Origin: Eubacterium sp.
Lineage (GTDB): Bacteria > Bacillota > Clostridia > Lachnospirales > Lachnospiraceae
Reading direction: 5' to 3'
DNA length: 12,897 nt
Assembly: GCA_022776205.1 (NCBI GenBank)
Contig: JALFIK010000028.1
Coordinates: 1 to 12,897 of the forward strand
Shown piece by piece: positions 6,696 to 12,897 of this stretch (positions are counted from its first letter, which is position 1; each line of letters opens with the position of its first letter). The notes under the pieces are model-generated. The model saw only the letters and a list, made by a program, of their open reading frames with translations. It was not told where the DNA came from and did no database searches. Made by a program: the position numbers and the translations under genes.

Positions 6696-7277
6696 ATGAA
6701 CTGGAATTTATTATTTTTTATTAACAGCGTGCTTCTTGGCGTTGGCCTTGCCATGGACGCTTTCTGTGTTTCCCTGGCAGACGGACTCCATGAACCGGGA
6801 ATGGGAAAGACAAAGAGATGTAAAATTGCCGGGACCTTCGCAGGTTTTCAGGCGATCATGCCAATCATCGGATGGTTCTGCGTTCATACGATTTCCAGAT
6901 ATTTTCGTATTTTTGAAAAATTTGTCCCGTGGATTGCTCTGTTACTTCTTCTCATTATCGGTGGAGAGATGCTTCTGGACGGCATCCGTAAAGAACCGGA
7001 AAATACCGTGTCGGATACCGGTTCAAAAACGCTGGTTCTTCAGGGGATTGCCACTTCCATTGATGCTCTATCCGTCGGTTTTACCATCGCACAGTATAAT
7101 GCAGTCATGGCTGTTACTTCTGCTGCAATTATAGCTGTTGTAACATTCATAATCTGCATCGCAGGACTTTTGATCGGCCGGAAATTTGGTACACGCCTGT
7201 CGGACAAAGCCAATATTCTGGGAGGGATTCTCCTCATTTTTATTGGTATTGAGATATTTATAAAAGGAATTTTTTAA
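6696..7277 (+). CDS. mntP: Manganese efflux pump MntP
   Basis: MntP exports Mn2+ across the cytoplasmic membrane and protects against manganese overload. The 193-residue length and six membrane helices (roughly 8-28, 44-66, 75-95, 115-135, 139-161, 172-190) fit the family (formerly DUF204/YebN). The two half-repeats carry the hallmark motifs GLAMDAFCVSLADG (D21) and IATSIDALSVGFT (D123), whose aspartates are needed for transport in Escherichia coli MntP. The start ATG follows a GGGGGG-rich ribosome site (AAAGGGGGGAATGAGAA). It is downstream of the small unknown gene and 59 bp before the lipoprotein deacetylase with no terminator between, so all three may form one transcript. Confidence 0.95.
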   Translation: MNWNLLFFINSVLLGVGLAMDAFCVSLADGLHEPGMGKTKRCKIAGTFAGFQAIMPIIGWFCVHTISRYFRIFEKFVPWIALLLLLIIGGEMLLDGIRKEPENTVSDTGSKTLVLQGIATSIDALSVGFTIAQYNAVMAVTSAAIIAVVTFIICIAGLLIGRKFGTRLSDKANILGGILLIFIGIEIFIKGIF

Positions 7278-7336
7278 ATGGCATGTTTTTTCTTCCGGGA
7301 AATATATTTTAAGAAAGAAGTCCTTTGGAGTATCCG

Positions 7337-8242
7337 ATGAAAATCAAATATCCGATCTTTTTTTTCCTGTCCCTTCTCATCTGTTCTCTTATTTTTTTAT
7401 CTTCCTGTAATAAAAAATCTTCTGAGAAAAAAAAGTCCACCGAAAACTCTATAGCGGAAGAAACCACCCAAACCCCATCTGCCACTATTTCTTCCCGGGA
7501 GGAAGAAAAGGCAGTATCCTCCATCGATCCTGACACGCTTCCCAACGAAAAAAAATCCTGGTGGATCAAGCGCAGTGAAGATCATACGATCCCCGGTTCC
7601 CAGGAAGAGATTGTTTTATCCCGCTATGATGCATGGTATGTCAAACCCAACTGTAACAACGGAGAAAAACCTGTATTTCTTACTTTCGACTGTGGCTATG
7701 AAAACGGTTTTACACCTTCCATTCTCGATGTTCTGAAAAAGCACCATGCCCCGGCGGCTTTTTTTCTCTGCCGCCATTATATTGAAGATCAGCCGGAACT
7801 GGTAAAAAGAATGAAAAAAGAAGGGCATGTGGTAGGAAACCACACATCCCACCATATCTGCATGCCCGAAAAAGATTCCCGCACTGTCCGGGAAGAAATA
7901 TCTGACAATGCTTCTTACATGAAAGAAGCGACCGGATACGAAATGGATCATTTCTTCCGGCCGCCAAAAGGAGAATATAGTGAGCGTACGCTTCAGATTA
8001 CGAAAAATATGGGATATACCACTGTTTTCTGGAGTATGGCCTATCTTGACTATGATGTAAACAATCAGCCCGGCAGCACATACGTCATTGATCATTTTGA
8101 GAAATATATTCACCCCGGAGCCATCCCATTAATTCATAACATTTCAAAATCCAATGCCCAGGCCCTCGATACCGTTCTTACCAATCTGGAAAAAGAGGGT
8201 TACACATTCCATTCTCTTTATGATCTTAAAAAAACGCCATGA
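7337..8242 (+). CDS. PdaA-like polysaccharide deacetylase lipoprotein
   Basis: A 301-residue predicted lipoprotein: a signal helix (4-20) ends in the lipobox LSSC, with C24 as the lipidated residue. A Ser/Thr/Lys-rich linker follows, and then a NodB domain from about 110 to 297. Motifs match the PdaA branch, which deacetylates muramic residues on the way to muramic delta-lactam in spore cortex: TFDCGYENG (D118), NHTSHH (H169, H173) and FRPPKGEYSERTL. The residue after the catalytic Asp is Cys where classic NodB enzymes have Asp. The PdaA group is variable there. A TTG at 7325 could extend the protein, but GGAG at 7327-7330 is placed for ATG 7337. The gene ends in a hairpin inside the convergent neighbour. 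Cortex function is inferred, and true PdaA versus a vegetative paralogue is not settled. Confidence 0.9.
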   Translation: MKIKYPIFFFLSLLICSLIFLSSCNKKSSEKKKSTENSIAEETTQTPSATISSREEEKAVSSIDPDTLPNEKKSWWIKRSEDHTIPGSQEEIVLSRYDAWYVKPNCNNGEKPVFLTFDCGYENGFTPSILDVLKKHHAPAAFFLCRHYIEDQPELVKRMKKEGHVVGNHTSHHICMPEKDSRTVREEISDNASYMKEATGYEMDHFFRPPKGEYSERTLQITKNMGYTTVFWSMAYLDYDVNNQPGSTYVIDHFEKYIHPGAIPLIHNISKSNAQALDTVLTNLEKEGYTFHSLYDLKKTP

Positions 8243-8257
8243 ACATCCGGGGATACT

Positions 8258-8929
8258 TTACGCAAAAAATTGCTGGAGCACATCTTCGAGAACCTGTTTT
8301 TCTTCCAGGGAAACAGGTTCTTCTTTTATCTTCCTGCGGCTGTTCTCTCTTGCATAGCACACAAGGCGCCGTTTCTGTTCTCTTGAAACCCTGCCTTCTG
8401 CCTCTCCATCCTTTTCTTCCATGCTGTTTTCCAGCACATTTTCCAGGTAATCATTCATATTCATTTTTATGCGATGTTCTTTTTCTTCCGGTCTTAAAAG
8501 GATATCAAAAAACCAGAGTCCCACCGCCGCCATTACTCCGGTAATATAGGTGATTATCACGCTGGAAAGATCACCTCCTCTCTGGGAAGCAGCCAGCGCT
8601 CCTGCCGCTCCGATCACCGCACAAAGTGCAATCATCATATGATAAAACGTTTTCCAGAATGCACACGGTAATCCACAAATTCTTTTTTTTCGGAAACACT
8701 TATCCACAAATGTTTCCACATTATTCACTTTCACATCCATTTCATGATAATCTTCATATTTCTTTTTCAGAGAAACCAGCCATTTTTTTCTGGTTTTTCC
8801 TATTTGGCCGGATGCTTTTATCATGCTGCGATAAGAGAAGGTCAGCACCATCCAGCTTATGATGCCAAGAACGCAGCAGACCATAATGGCTTTTACAAAA
8901 GCCGTATTTCCCATTATGAATTCTAACAT
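8258..8929 (-). CDS. Unknown membrane protein with three predicted helices
   Basis: I do not assign a function. The 223-residue protein begins at ATG 8929 behind GGGAGGGAAG. An in-frame ATG at 8962 has no ribosome site. Predicted helices lie near 8-31, 96-114 and 122-145. Between the first two is a basic, helix-rich region (GKTRKKWLVSLKKKYEDYHEMDVKVNNVETFVDKCF), and the C-terminal 75 residues are highly charged and probably cytosolic, with short acidic and basic helices. The segment VNNVETFVDK and the downstream NDYLENVLEN resemble, from memory, an unnamed family of Lachnospiraceae membrane proteins. It is convergent with the PdaA-like gene only 15 bp away and has an unusually long structured leader. 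Regulation through that leader is inference. Confidence 0.78.
   Translation of the reverse strand: MLEFIMGNTAFVKAIMVCCVLGIISWMVLTFSYRSMIKASGQIGKTRKKWLVSLKKKYEDYHEMDVKVNNVETFVDKCFRKKRICGLPCAFWKTFYHMMIALCAVIGAAGALAASQRGGDLSSVIITYITGVMAAVGLWFFDILLRPEEKEHRIKMNMNDYLENVLENSMEEKDGEAEGRVSREQKRRLVCYARENSRRKIKEEPVSLEEKQVLEDVLQQFFA
8290..8332 (+). terminator. Terminator of the PdaA-like gene, inside the opposing coding region
   Basis: A perfect 10-bp stem GAACCTGTTT/AAACAGGTTC (8290-8299 with 8311-8320), an 11-nt loop and the T-rich tail TTCTTTTATCTT form a rightward intrinsic terminator. It lies within the last 75 nt of the convergent membrane protein gene, where the codons read as part of a normal charged tail. 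Confidence 0.8.
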
Positions 8930-9145
8930 TTTCTTCCCTCCCGTCAAAGGACACGCCTGCAAAATCTATTTACCGTTTCCTTTCCAGAACAGACCCAATC
9001 CCGCCGGATTATGTAGGATTCCCTTTACCGGGGCCCCGGCAAAAGGAAAACTGTTTTACAGGAAATCTGTCCGCCAGGAAGTTTTCCCGCAGAAGTTTTC
9101 CGGCTTCTGAAATGTTCCATTTCGTGCCTCTCTGTCTGGATCGTG
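8930..9145 (-). ncRNA. Structured 5' leader or unassigned cis-regulatory RNA
   Basis: Between a plausible promoter (9151-9179) and the membrane protein start lies a leader of about 215 nt. An inverted repeat TCCAGaaCAGA (8983-8993) with TCTGtCTGGA (9131-9140) can pair over 9 bp to close a domain of about 158 nt. Inside are three hairpins: CAGAAG/CTTCTG (9090-9109), a nearly perfect 30-nt palindrome with CCGGGGCCCCGG at its centre (9019-9048, 13 of 15 positions pair), and AATCC/GGATT with a 4-nt loop (8997-9010). No known riboswitch, T-box or 6S consensus was recognised. A 31-codon frame starting at ATG 9120 behind GAGAGG is an alternative use of part of it. The RNA call is inference from folding by eye. 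Confidence 0.45.
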
Positions 9146-9150
9146 TCCCA

Positions 9151-9179
9151 ATTATACGGGATGAAAAGCCTTTTGAAAA
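9151..9179 (-). promoter_or_regulatory. Likely promoter of the structured leader and membrane protein
   Basis: On the minus strand a perfect -10 TATAAT (9156-9151) is preceded at 17 bp by TTTTCA (9179-9174, four of six -35 positions). It starts just after the mtnN terminator, which supports an independent transcript. Confidence 0.55.
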
Positions 9180-9193
9180 GGGGGAATCGTCCG

Positions 9194-9232
9194 TAAAAAA
9201 AACCCTTTCTTTGCAAAAAAGAGAAAGGGTTC
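9194..9232 (-). terminator. Intrinsic terminator of mtnN
   Basis: A perfect 10-bp stem AACCCTTTCT/AGAAAGGGTT (9201-9210 with 9222-9231), 11-nt loop and, on the minus strand, eight consecutive T residues (9202-9195). It lies 24 bp after the mtnN stop. Confidence 0.9.
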
Positions 9233-9255
9233 GTCCAAAATTCTGTTCGTAATTA

Positions 9256-9963
9256 TTATTTTGACATTTTAAGAAACATGGCCGCAAGAAGTTTCACGGT
9301 ATGAACAATTGCCTGCTCCTCAAAAGTTTCGTATGCAACCGGTGCACTGTCATCCGCTTTATCGGAAATCGCACGAATTATGACAAACGGCACTTTGTTC
9401 AGTACAGCAACCTGAGCCATCGCTGCCCCTTCCATCTCCGCACAATATCCACCGTAATCTTTTACAAGAGCAGCACGCACTTTATTGTCGGAGATAAACT
9501 GATCTCCGGTCACCACTCTGCCGGTAAAACATTGGATTTCCGGATTCACAATCTCACATGCTTCCTTTGCCAGGGCAACAAGTTCGACATCTGCCTGGAA
9601 TACGGAAGTCTCCATTCCCGGAATCACACTCTTTTTATATCCAAGGCCGGTCACGTCAAAATCATGCTGAATCGCATCTGTTGAGATTACAATATCACCC
9701 ACATTAATATCCTTGTAAAGGCCCCCTGCAACTCCCGTATTAATGAGCATATCCACATGATAGATATCCACAAGAACCTGCGTGCATACTGCCATATTTA
9801 CCTTGCCGACACCGCTCTGTACCACAACTGCATCCTGATTCCACAGCCTGCCTTTATAAAAAGTCATGGATGCGATCGTCTTCGCCTCTTTGTCCTCCAT
9901 CTGCTGGATCAGAGAAGATACTTCCTCCTCCATCGCTCCGATTACTCCAATACAAACCATCAT
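9256..9963 (-). CDS. mtnN: 5'-methylthioadenosine/S-adenosylhomocysteine nucleosidase
   Basis: MtnN (Pfs) splits methylthioadenosine, S-adenosylhomocysteine and 5'-deoxyadenosine into adenine and the thioribose or ribose product. It recycles products of SAM-dependent and radical-SAM reactions in the cytosol. The 235-residue protein has the family landmarks IGAMEEEV (catalytic Glu near residue 13), SGVGKVNMA (50-58), NTGVAGG (75-81), the substrate-binding CAEMEGAA (174-181) and the catalytic Asp in RAISDKAD (D201). Start ATG 9963 is chosen because GGAGG lies 7 nt upstream. The longest frame would add 15 residues including that ribosome site. It stands alone between its own promoter (10017-10045) and terminator, divergent from the TSCPD-murG unit. 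Confidence 0.95.
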   Translation of the reverse strand: MMVCIGVIGAMEEEVSSLIQQMEDKEAKTIASMTFYKGRLWNQDAVVVQSGVGKVNMAVCTQVLVDIYHVDMLINTGVAGGLYKDINVGDIVISTDAIQHDFDVTGLGYKKSVIPGMETSVFQADVELVALAKEACEIVNPEIQCFTGRVVTGDQFISDNKVRAALVKDYGGYCAEMEGAAMAQVAVLNKVPFVIIRAISDKADDSAPVAYETFEEQAIVHTVKLLAAMFLKMSK

Positions 9964-10016
9964 TCCACTTCCTCCATCTACTGATTCATGATATCCGTTT
10001 TTCGTCAATTTTTTTT

Positions 10017-10045
10017 ATTATATCATAATTATTCTCACCCGTCAT
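10017..10045 (-). promoter_or_regulatory. Promoter of mtnN
   Basis: On the minus strand: perfect -10 TATAAT (10022-10017) with an extended TGA, 17-bp spacer and -35 ATGACG (10045-10040). About 50 bp of leader precedes the mtnN start. Confidence 0.65.
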
Positions 10046-10125
10046 TAATTTTTACAATTCTAAGAACAGTGCCGGAAAAAGCATAAGAATTGGTTATTTT
10101 TTCTCTATTTTTTTAAGATAAAAAG

Positions 10126-10134
10126 TGATATACT
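10126..10134 (+). promoter_or_regulatory. Extended -10 promoter of the TSCPD-murG unit
   Basis: TGA-TATACT (10126-10134) is an extended -10 element about 34 bp before the TSCPD start. The region upstream is T-rich without a good -35. Confidence 0.5.
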
Positions 10135-10168
10135 GTCATTAAAAATTTTATCATACAGGAGGAGAGCT

Positions 10169-10420
10169 ATGTACAGTTATAAAACCCGCGGAACATGTTC
10201 CCGCGAAATTCAGTTTGACATAGAGAATGATACTGTAAAAGAGGTGCGTTTTATCGGAGGCTGTATGGGGAACACACAGGGTGTTGCCGCTCTGGCAAAA
10301 GGGCGCCCCGTCGACGAGGTAATCCGCCTTCTTAAGGGAATCGACTGCGGCGGAAGAGGCACATCCTGCCCGGATCAGCTTGCCAATGCACTGATCGCCT
10401 ACAAAAACCAGCAGGCTTAA
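10169..10420 (+). CDS. Free-standing TSCPD domain protein (TIGR03905-like)
   Basis: This 83-residue protein consists only of a TSCPD domain, named for the motif found here as GTSCPDQLA (64-72). The same domain occurs at the C-terminus of some class II ribonucleotide reductases. Four cysteines (C10, C32, C60, C67) are arranged as in TSCPD domains and may bind a metal, but this has not been shown for stand-alone members that I know of. The GGCMGNTQGVAALAKG segment is also typical of the family. Start ATG follows AGGAGGAGAGCT. It lies 51 bp before murG in the same direction without an intervening terminator, so they are probably cotranscribed. Function is unknown. Confidence 0.9.
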   Translation: MYSYKTRGTCSREIQFDIENDTVKEVRFIGGCMGNTQGVAALAKGRPVDEVIRLLKGIDCGGRGTSCPDQLANALIAYKNQQA

Positions 10421-10471
10421 ATTCCGTCATCTGTATTATGAATCATTGATTTATCAGGAGGCACAACAAGT

Positions 10472-11536
10472 ATGAAGCGAATTGTTTTAACCGGCGGCGG
10501 AACAGCCGGGCATGTCACACCAAATATGGCTCTCGTTCCCAGTCTGAAAGAGGCGGGCTATGACATTCAGTACATCGGTTCCTACAATGGCATTGAGAAA
10601 AAATTAATTGAAGAAATGGGCATTCCCTATTATGGTATTTCTTCCGGAAAGTTACGCCGGTATTTTGATCCGAAAAACTTCTCCGATCCATTTAAGGTTG
10701 TAAAGGGTTATGCCGAAGCTTCCCATATTATACGCAAATTAAAACCGGATATTGTTTTTTCCAAAGGCGGTTTTGTTTCCGTTCCGGTTGTCCTTGCCGC
10801 GAAAAGACGGCATGTGCCTGTGATTATCCACGAATCAGATCTGACGCCGGGTCTTGCAAATAAAATAGCAATTCCCGCTGCTACCAAGGTCTGCTGTAAC
10901 TTTCCGGAAACGCTGAAACATCTTCCGGAAAATAAAGCGGTCCTTACCGGCTCACCGATCCGGCAGGAACTTTTCTCCGGAAAAAGGGAAGAAGGGCTTC
11001 GTTTATGTGGCTTTAATGAAGACAAACCGGTTCTCCTTGTTATGGGCGGCAGTCTTGGCTCTGTCGCAATTAATAATGCAATTCGCGAGAACCTCGATGA
11101 GCTTCTGAAGCAATTTCAGGTTATCCATCTTTGTGGAAAAGGCCACGCAGAGCCTTCTCTCGAAGGGAAAACAGGATACAAACAATTTGAATATGCAAAA
11201 AAAGAACTGACCCATTTATTTGCCGCAACCGATCTTATCGTTTCGAGGGCGGGGGCAAATGCAATCTGTGAACTTCTTGCCTTAAAGAAGCCAAATATTC
11301 TGATTCCCCTCCCGGCCTCCCAGAGTCGTGGCGATCAGCTTTTAAATGCCGCTTCTTTTGAAAAATCAGGGTATAGTTATGTTCTTCAGGAAGAGGAACT
11401 AAACAGCGATACTTTGTTAAAGGCCGTTCAATATGTATATGACGAACGGGATGAATACATTCAGACTTTAAAAGAAAGCAAATTAAACCAGGCGATCCCG
11501 ATTATTATGGATCTGATTCTGAAATATTCAAAATAA
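10472..11536 (+). CDS. murG: MurG-type UDP-GlcNAc transferase (lipid II synthesis)
   Basis: MurG adds GlcNAc to lipid I on the inner membrane face to give lipid II, the peptidoglycan precursor. The 354-residue GT28 enzyme has the N-terminal glycine loop TGGGTAGHVTPN (7-18), the second loop MGGSLGS (191-197), and SRAGANAICELLAL (258-271) with the UDP-GlcNAc ribose-contacting glutamate. The acceptor-side motif reads HESDLTPGLANK (120-131) in place of the more common HEQN...G.NK. I recall this variant from the second MurG paralogue of some Bacillales and from Clostridia. It is not in a division/cell wall gene cluster here but follows the TSCPD gene. AGGAGG lies 10 nt before the ATG. Whether it is the sole MurG or a paralogue cannot be told from this window. 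Confidence 0.93.
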   Translation: MKRIVLTGGGTAGHVTPNMALVPSLKEAGYDIQYIGSYNGIEKKLIEEMGIPYYGISSGKLRRYFDPKNFSDPFKVVKGYAEASHIIRKLKPDIVFSKGGFVSVPVVLAAKRRHVPVIIHESDLTPGLANKIAIPAATKVCCNFPETLKHLPENKAVLTGSPIRQELFSGKREEGLRLCGFNEDKPVLLVMGGSLGSVAINNAIRENLDELLKQFQVIHLCGKGHAEPSLEGKTGYKQFEYAKKELTHLFAATDLIVSRAGANAICELLALKKPNILIPLPASQSRGDQLLNAASFEKSGYSYVLQEEELNSDTLLKAVQYVYDERDEYIQTLKESKLNQAIPIIMDLILKYSK

Positions 11537-11560
11537 ATTTTGAAAAATGTGTTTTTATAA

Positions 11561-11616
11561 AAAAACGTTTGCCGGCACAGACCACTCTTCCGGTCCTGCC
11601 GGCATTATTTTTCTTC
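11561..11616. terminator. Bidirectional terminator between murG and exonuclease III genes
   Basis: A stem TGCCGGCA/TGCCGGCA (11570-11577 with 11597-11604) continues after a small bulge into GACC/GGTC (11580-11583 with 11592-11595). Rightward it is followed by ATTATTTTTCTTC. Leftward it is followed, four bases on, by a run of T (AAACGTTTTTTT). It can therefore end both murG and the convergent xth transcript. Confidence 0.85.
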
Positions 11617-11623
11617 TTCCGTC

Positions 11624-12379
11624 TTAAAGTGTAATCTCAAGCCCGACCGGGCAGTGATCTGATCCCATTACTGTTTTAAAAATAACGGAATCTTTCATTT
11701 TTTCTTTGATGCGGTCAGACACTACAAAATAGTCAATCCTCCATCCCGCATCTTTTTCTCTTGCCTTAAAACGATAGGACCACCAGGTATAAGCCCCTGT
11801 TTTATCCGGATAAAAATAACGGTAGCTGTCAGTAAATCCTGCTTCTAACAACTGGGTAAACTTATCTCTTTCCTCCTGGGTAAATCCTGCATTTTTCCTG
11901 TTTGTTTTCGGATTTTTCAGGTCGATCTCTTCATGGGCCACGTTAAGATCTCCCGTCATGATAACCGGTTTTTCCCGGTCAAGCTTCTTTAAATATTCTC
12001 GAAAATCGTCTTCCCATTTCATTCGATAATCCAGACGCCGCAGTTCTGTCTGAGAATTTGGCGTATAAACCGTGACAAAGAAAAAATCCTCATATTCCAG
12101 AGTGATCACCCTGCCTTCCTGATCATGCTCTTCCATTCCCAAACCATAATGTACGGCCAGCGGATGCTTTCTTGTAAAGACCGCCGTTCCGGAATATCCC
12201 TTTTTCTCTGCATAATTCCAGTAACATTCATAACCTTCCGGAGCAAAATCTATCTGTCCTTCCTGGAGTTTCGTTTCCTGCACACAGAAAATATCCGCAT
12301 CCGCTTCTTTGAAAAAGTCCTCAAATCCCTTTTTCATACAGGCCCGCAGGCCGTTTACATTCCATGATATTAACTTCAT
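11624..12379 (-). CDS. xth: Exodeoxyribonuclease III / AP endonuclease
   Basis: This enzyme nicks DNA 5' to abasic sites and trims 3' ends in base-excision repair. The 251-residue cytosolic protein belongs to the Mg2+-dependent endonuclease/exonuclease/phosphatase fold. Catalytic positions are all present: N7 in SWNVNGLRA, E35 in QETKL, D144 and N146 in TGDLNVAH, and D241-H242 in the C-terminal GSDHCPV. Length and end-to-end motif order are normal for the bacterial ExoA/Xth group. ATG 12379 follows GAGGGGAG. The gene starts 13 nt after the stop of the S66 peptidase gene and is probably cotranscribed with it. The bidirectional hairpin follows. The gene is also called exoA in Bacillus. Confidence 0.95.
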   Translation of the reverse strand: MKLISWNVNGLRACMKKGFEDFFKEADADIFCVQETKLQEGQIDFAPEGYECYWNYAEKKGYSGTAVFTRKHPLAVHYGLGMEEHDQEGRVITLEYEDFFFVTVYTPNSQTELRRLDYRMKWEDDFREYLKKLDREKPVIMTGDLNVAHEEIDLKNPKTNRKNAGFTQEERDKFTQLLEAGFTDSYRYFYPDKTGAYTWWSYRFKAREKDAGWRIDYFVVSDRIKEKMKDSVIFKTVMGSDHCPVGLEITL

Positions 12380-12392
12380 AATCTACTCCCCT

Positions 12393-12897
12393 CTATTTGT
12401 ACTCCATCATAATTGAGATGGAATTTTCTCTTATCTCTGCTTTTGCAAGACTTCCACACACAAGAGGCATCATCGGAGGAAGATGCCCGATATCCAGATC
12501 CATAATTATCGGAACCTGTAATTCTGAAAGAACATCTGTCACCGCCGTGTACTGATCAATGCCAAAACCTTCTTCGCCGAAACAATAAGGTCTTCCAATA
12601 AGAAATCCCCTTGCAGTATCAAACCATCCGGCATTCTTAAGCTGCCAGAGTGCTCTCCGGATTCCCATAATATTAAGATCACAGGCTTCCAGAAACCAGA
12701 GCACTCCATCTTCTTCATACCGTTTATTAAATTCCCTTACTTTATCAAACCGGGTTCCGCAAAGTGTGGCAAGGCTATCAAGACAGCCGCCTAAAAGTCT
12801 TCCCTTAACCAAAAACTCTTTCTCCTCCCCCTGCGGATTCAATGCATGAAGTCGGAACTCCTCTGTGACATGATATGGCTCGAACGGATTTTCTTCT
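12393..12897 (-). CDS. S66 family LD-carboxypeptidase-like peptidase (N-terminus cut off)
   Basis: The reading frame stays open to the right edge, so only the C-terminal 167 residues or so are present. They include GRLLGGCLDSLATLCGT, WFLEACDLNIMGIRRALWQLKNAG with the likely catalytic Glu, and DLDIGHLPPMMPLVCGSLA with the likely catalytic His of the Ser-Glu-His triad. The nucleophile serine would lie in the missing part. S66 members cut the L,D bond before the terminal D-Ala of tetrapeptide stems in peptidoglycan recycling (LdcA), or inactivate microcin C-like peptide-nucleotides (MccF). The two cannot be separated here. A TTG at 12840-12842 is not a plausible start, because clear family sequence (FEPYHVTEEFRL) continues upstream. 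It is likely cotranscribed with the exonuclease gene. Confidence 0.88.
   Translation of the reverse strand, partial: EENPFEPYHVTEEFRLHALNPQGEEKEFLVKGRLLGGCLDSLATLCGTRFDKVREFNKRYEEDGVLWFLEACDLNIMGIRRALWQLKNAGWFDTARGFLIGRPYCFGEEGFGIDQYTAVTDVLSELQVPIIMDLDIGHLPPMMPLVCGSLAKAEIRENSISIMMEYK

Noticed and set aside
7616..8113. 165-codon minus-strand open frame opposite the PdaA-like gene
   Set aside because: It is fully antisense to a gene with intact catalytic motifs, and its composition is typical of a shadow frame.
8221..8258. Terminator for the unknown membrane protein just past its stop (T7 run on the minus strand)
   Set aside because: The run of T is good, but the preceding bases form at best a 3-bp stem, so no convincing hairpin exists.
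9009..9287. 92-codon minus-strand open frame across the gap before mtnN
   Set aside because: It overlaps the 3' end of mtnN, runs through its terminator hairpin and promoter-like TATAAT, and has no ribosome site.
12393..12842. Complete 149-residue protein starting at TTG 12842
   Set aside because: The frame continues open to the window edge with sequence typical of the S66 family, so the gene is truncated by the window rather than short.

Overview
The window looks like a stretch of chromosome from a spore-forming, low-to-moderate-GC Firmicute, most likely a Lachnospiraceae-type Clostridium relative. This rests on strong Shine-Dalgarno sites (AGGAGG-like) before almost every gene, a YyaC/DUF1256 sporulation protein, a PdaA-like deacetylase, a DUF5711-like propeller protein, a free-standing TSCPD protein and a MurG of the 'HESD' type. 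Genus cannot be fixed from the sequence alone. There are 13 genes, one of them cut by the right edge. No tRNA, CRISPR array, insertion sequence, prophage or toxin module was seen.

Layout. Positions 1-400 hold no gene. They carry three tandem sigma-A promoters, all firing leftward, followed by a leader that resembles that of an rRNA operon, so a 16S gene is expected just left of the window. A Rho-independent terminator (about 395-433) separates this from a leftward two-gene envelope operon: a LysM protein with an apparently dead MPN/JAMM-like cytosolic domain, then a membrane-anchored beta-propeller protein (DUF5711-like). A divergent yyaC follows. Next is a leftward pair, an exported Fn3-Big2-NodB polysaccharide deacetylase and serC, then a rightward set: a small unknown protein, mntP (Mn2+ export) and a PdaA-like lipoprotein deacetylase. 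Convergent to these is an unknown three-helix membrane protein with a long, highly structured 5' leader. The window ends with mtnN (leftward), a rightward TSCPD protein plus murG, and a leftward S66 LD-carboxypeptidase plus exonuclease III pair.

Themes. Much of the window serves the cell envelope or spore: two NodB deacetylases of different subfamilies, MurG, an LD-carboxypeptidase-like peptidase, LysM/propeller membrane proteins and YyaC. The rest is housekeeping: serine/PLP synthesis, SAM salvage, base-excision repair, Mn2+ homeostasis. Clear intrinsic terminators bound most units, two of them (3674-3717 and 11561-11616) probably bidirectional.

The observations most worth following are: (1) the roughly 215-nt leader at 8930-9145, whose 9-bp closing helix and several internal hairpins match no riboswitch class I recognise; (2) the degenerate JAMM motif joined through a membrane helix to LysM; (3) the duplicated promoter cassette in front of the presumed rRNA operon; and (4) serC translated just behind an exported polysaccharide deacetylase instead of beside serA. 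Several start codons were moved inward from the longest open frame because a strong ribosome binding site sits before an internal ATG.
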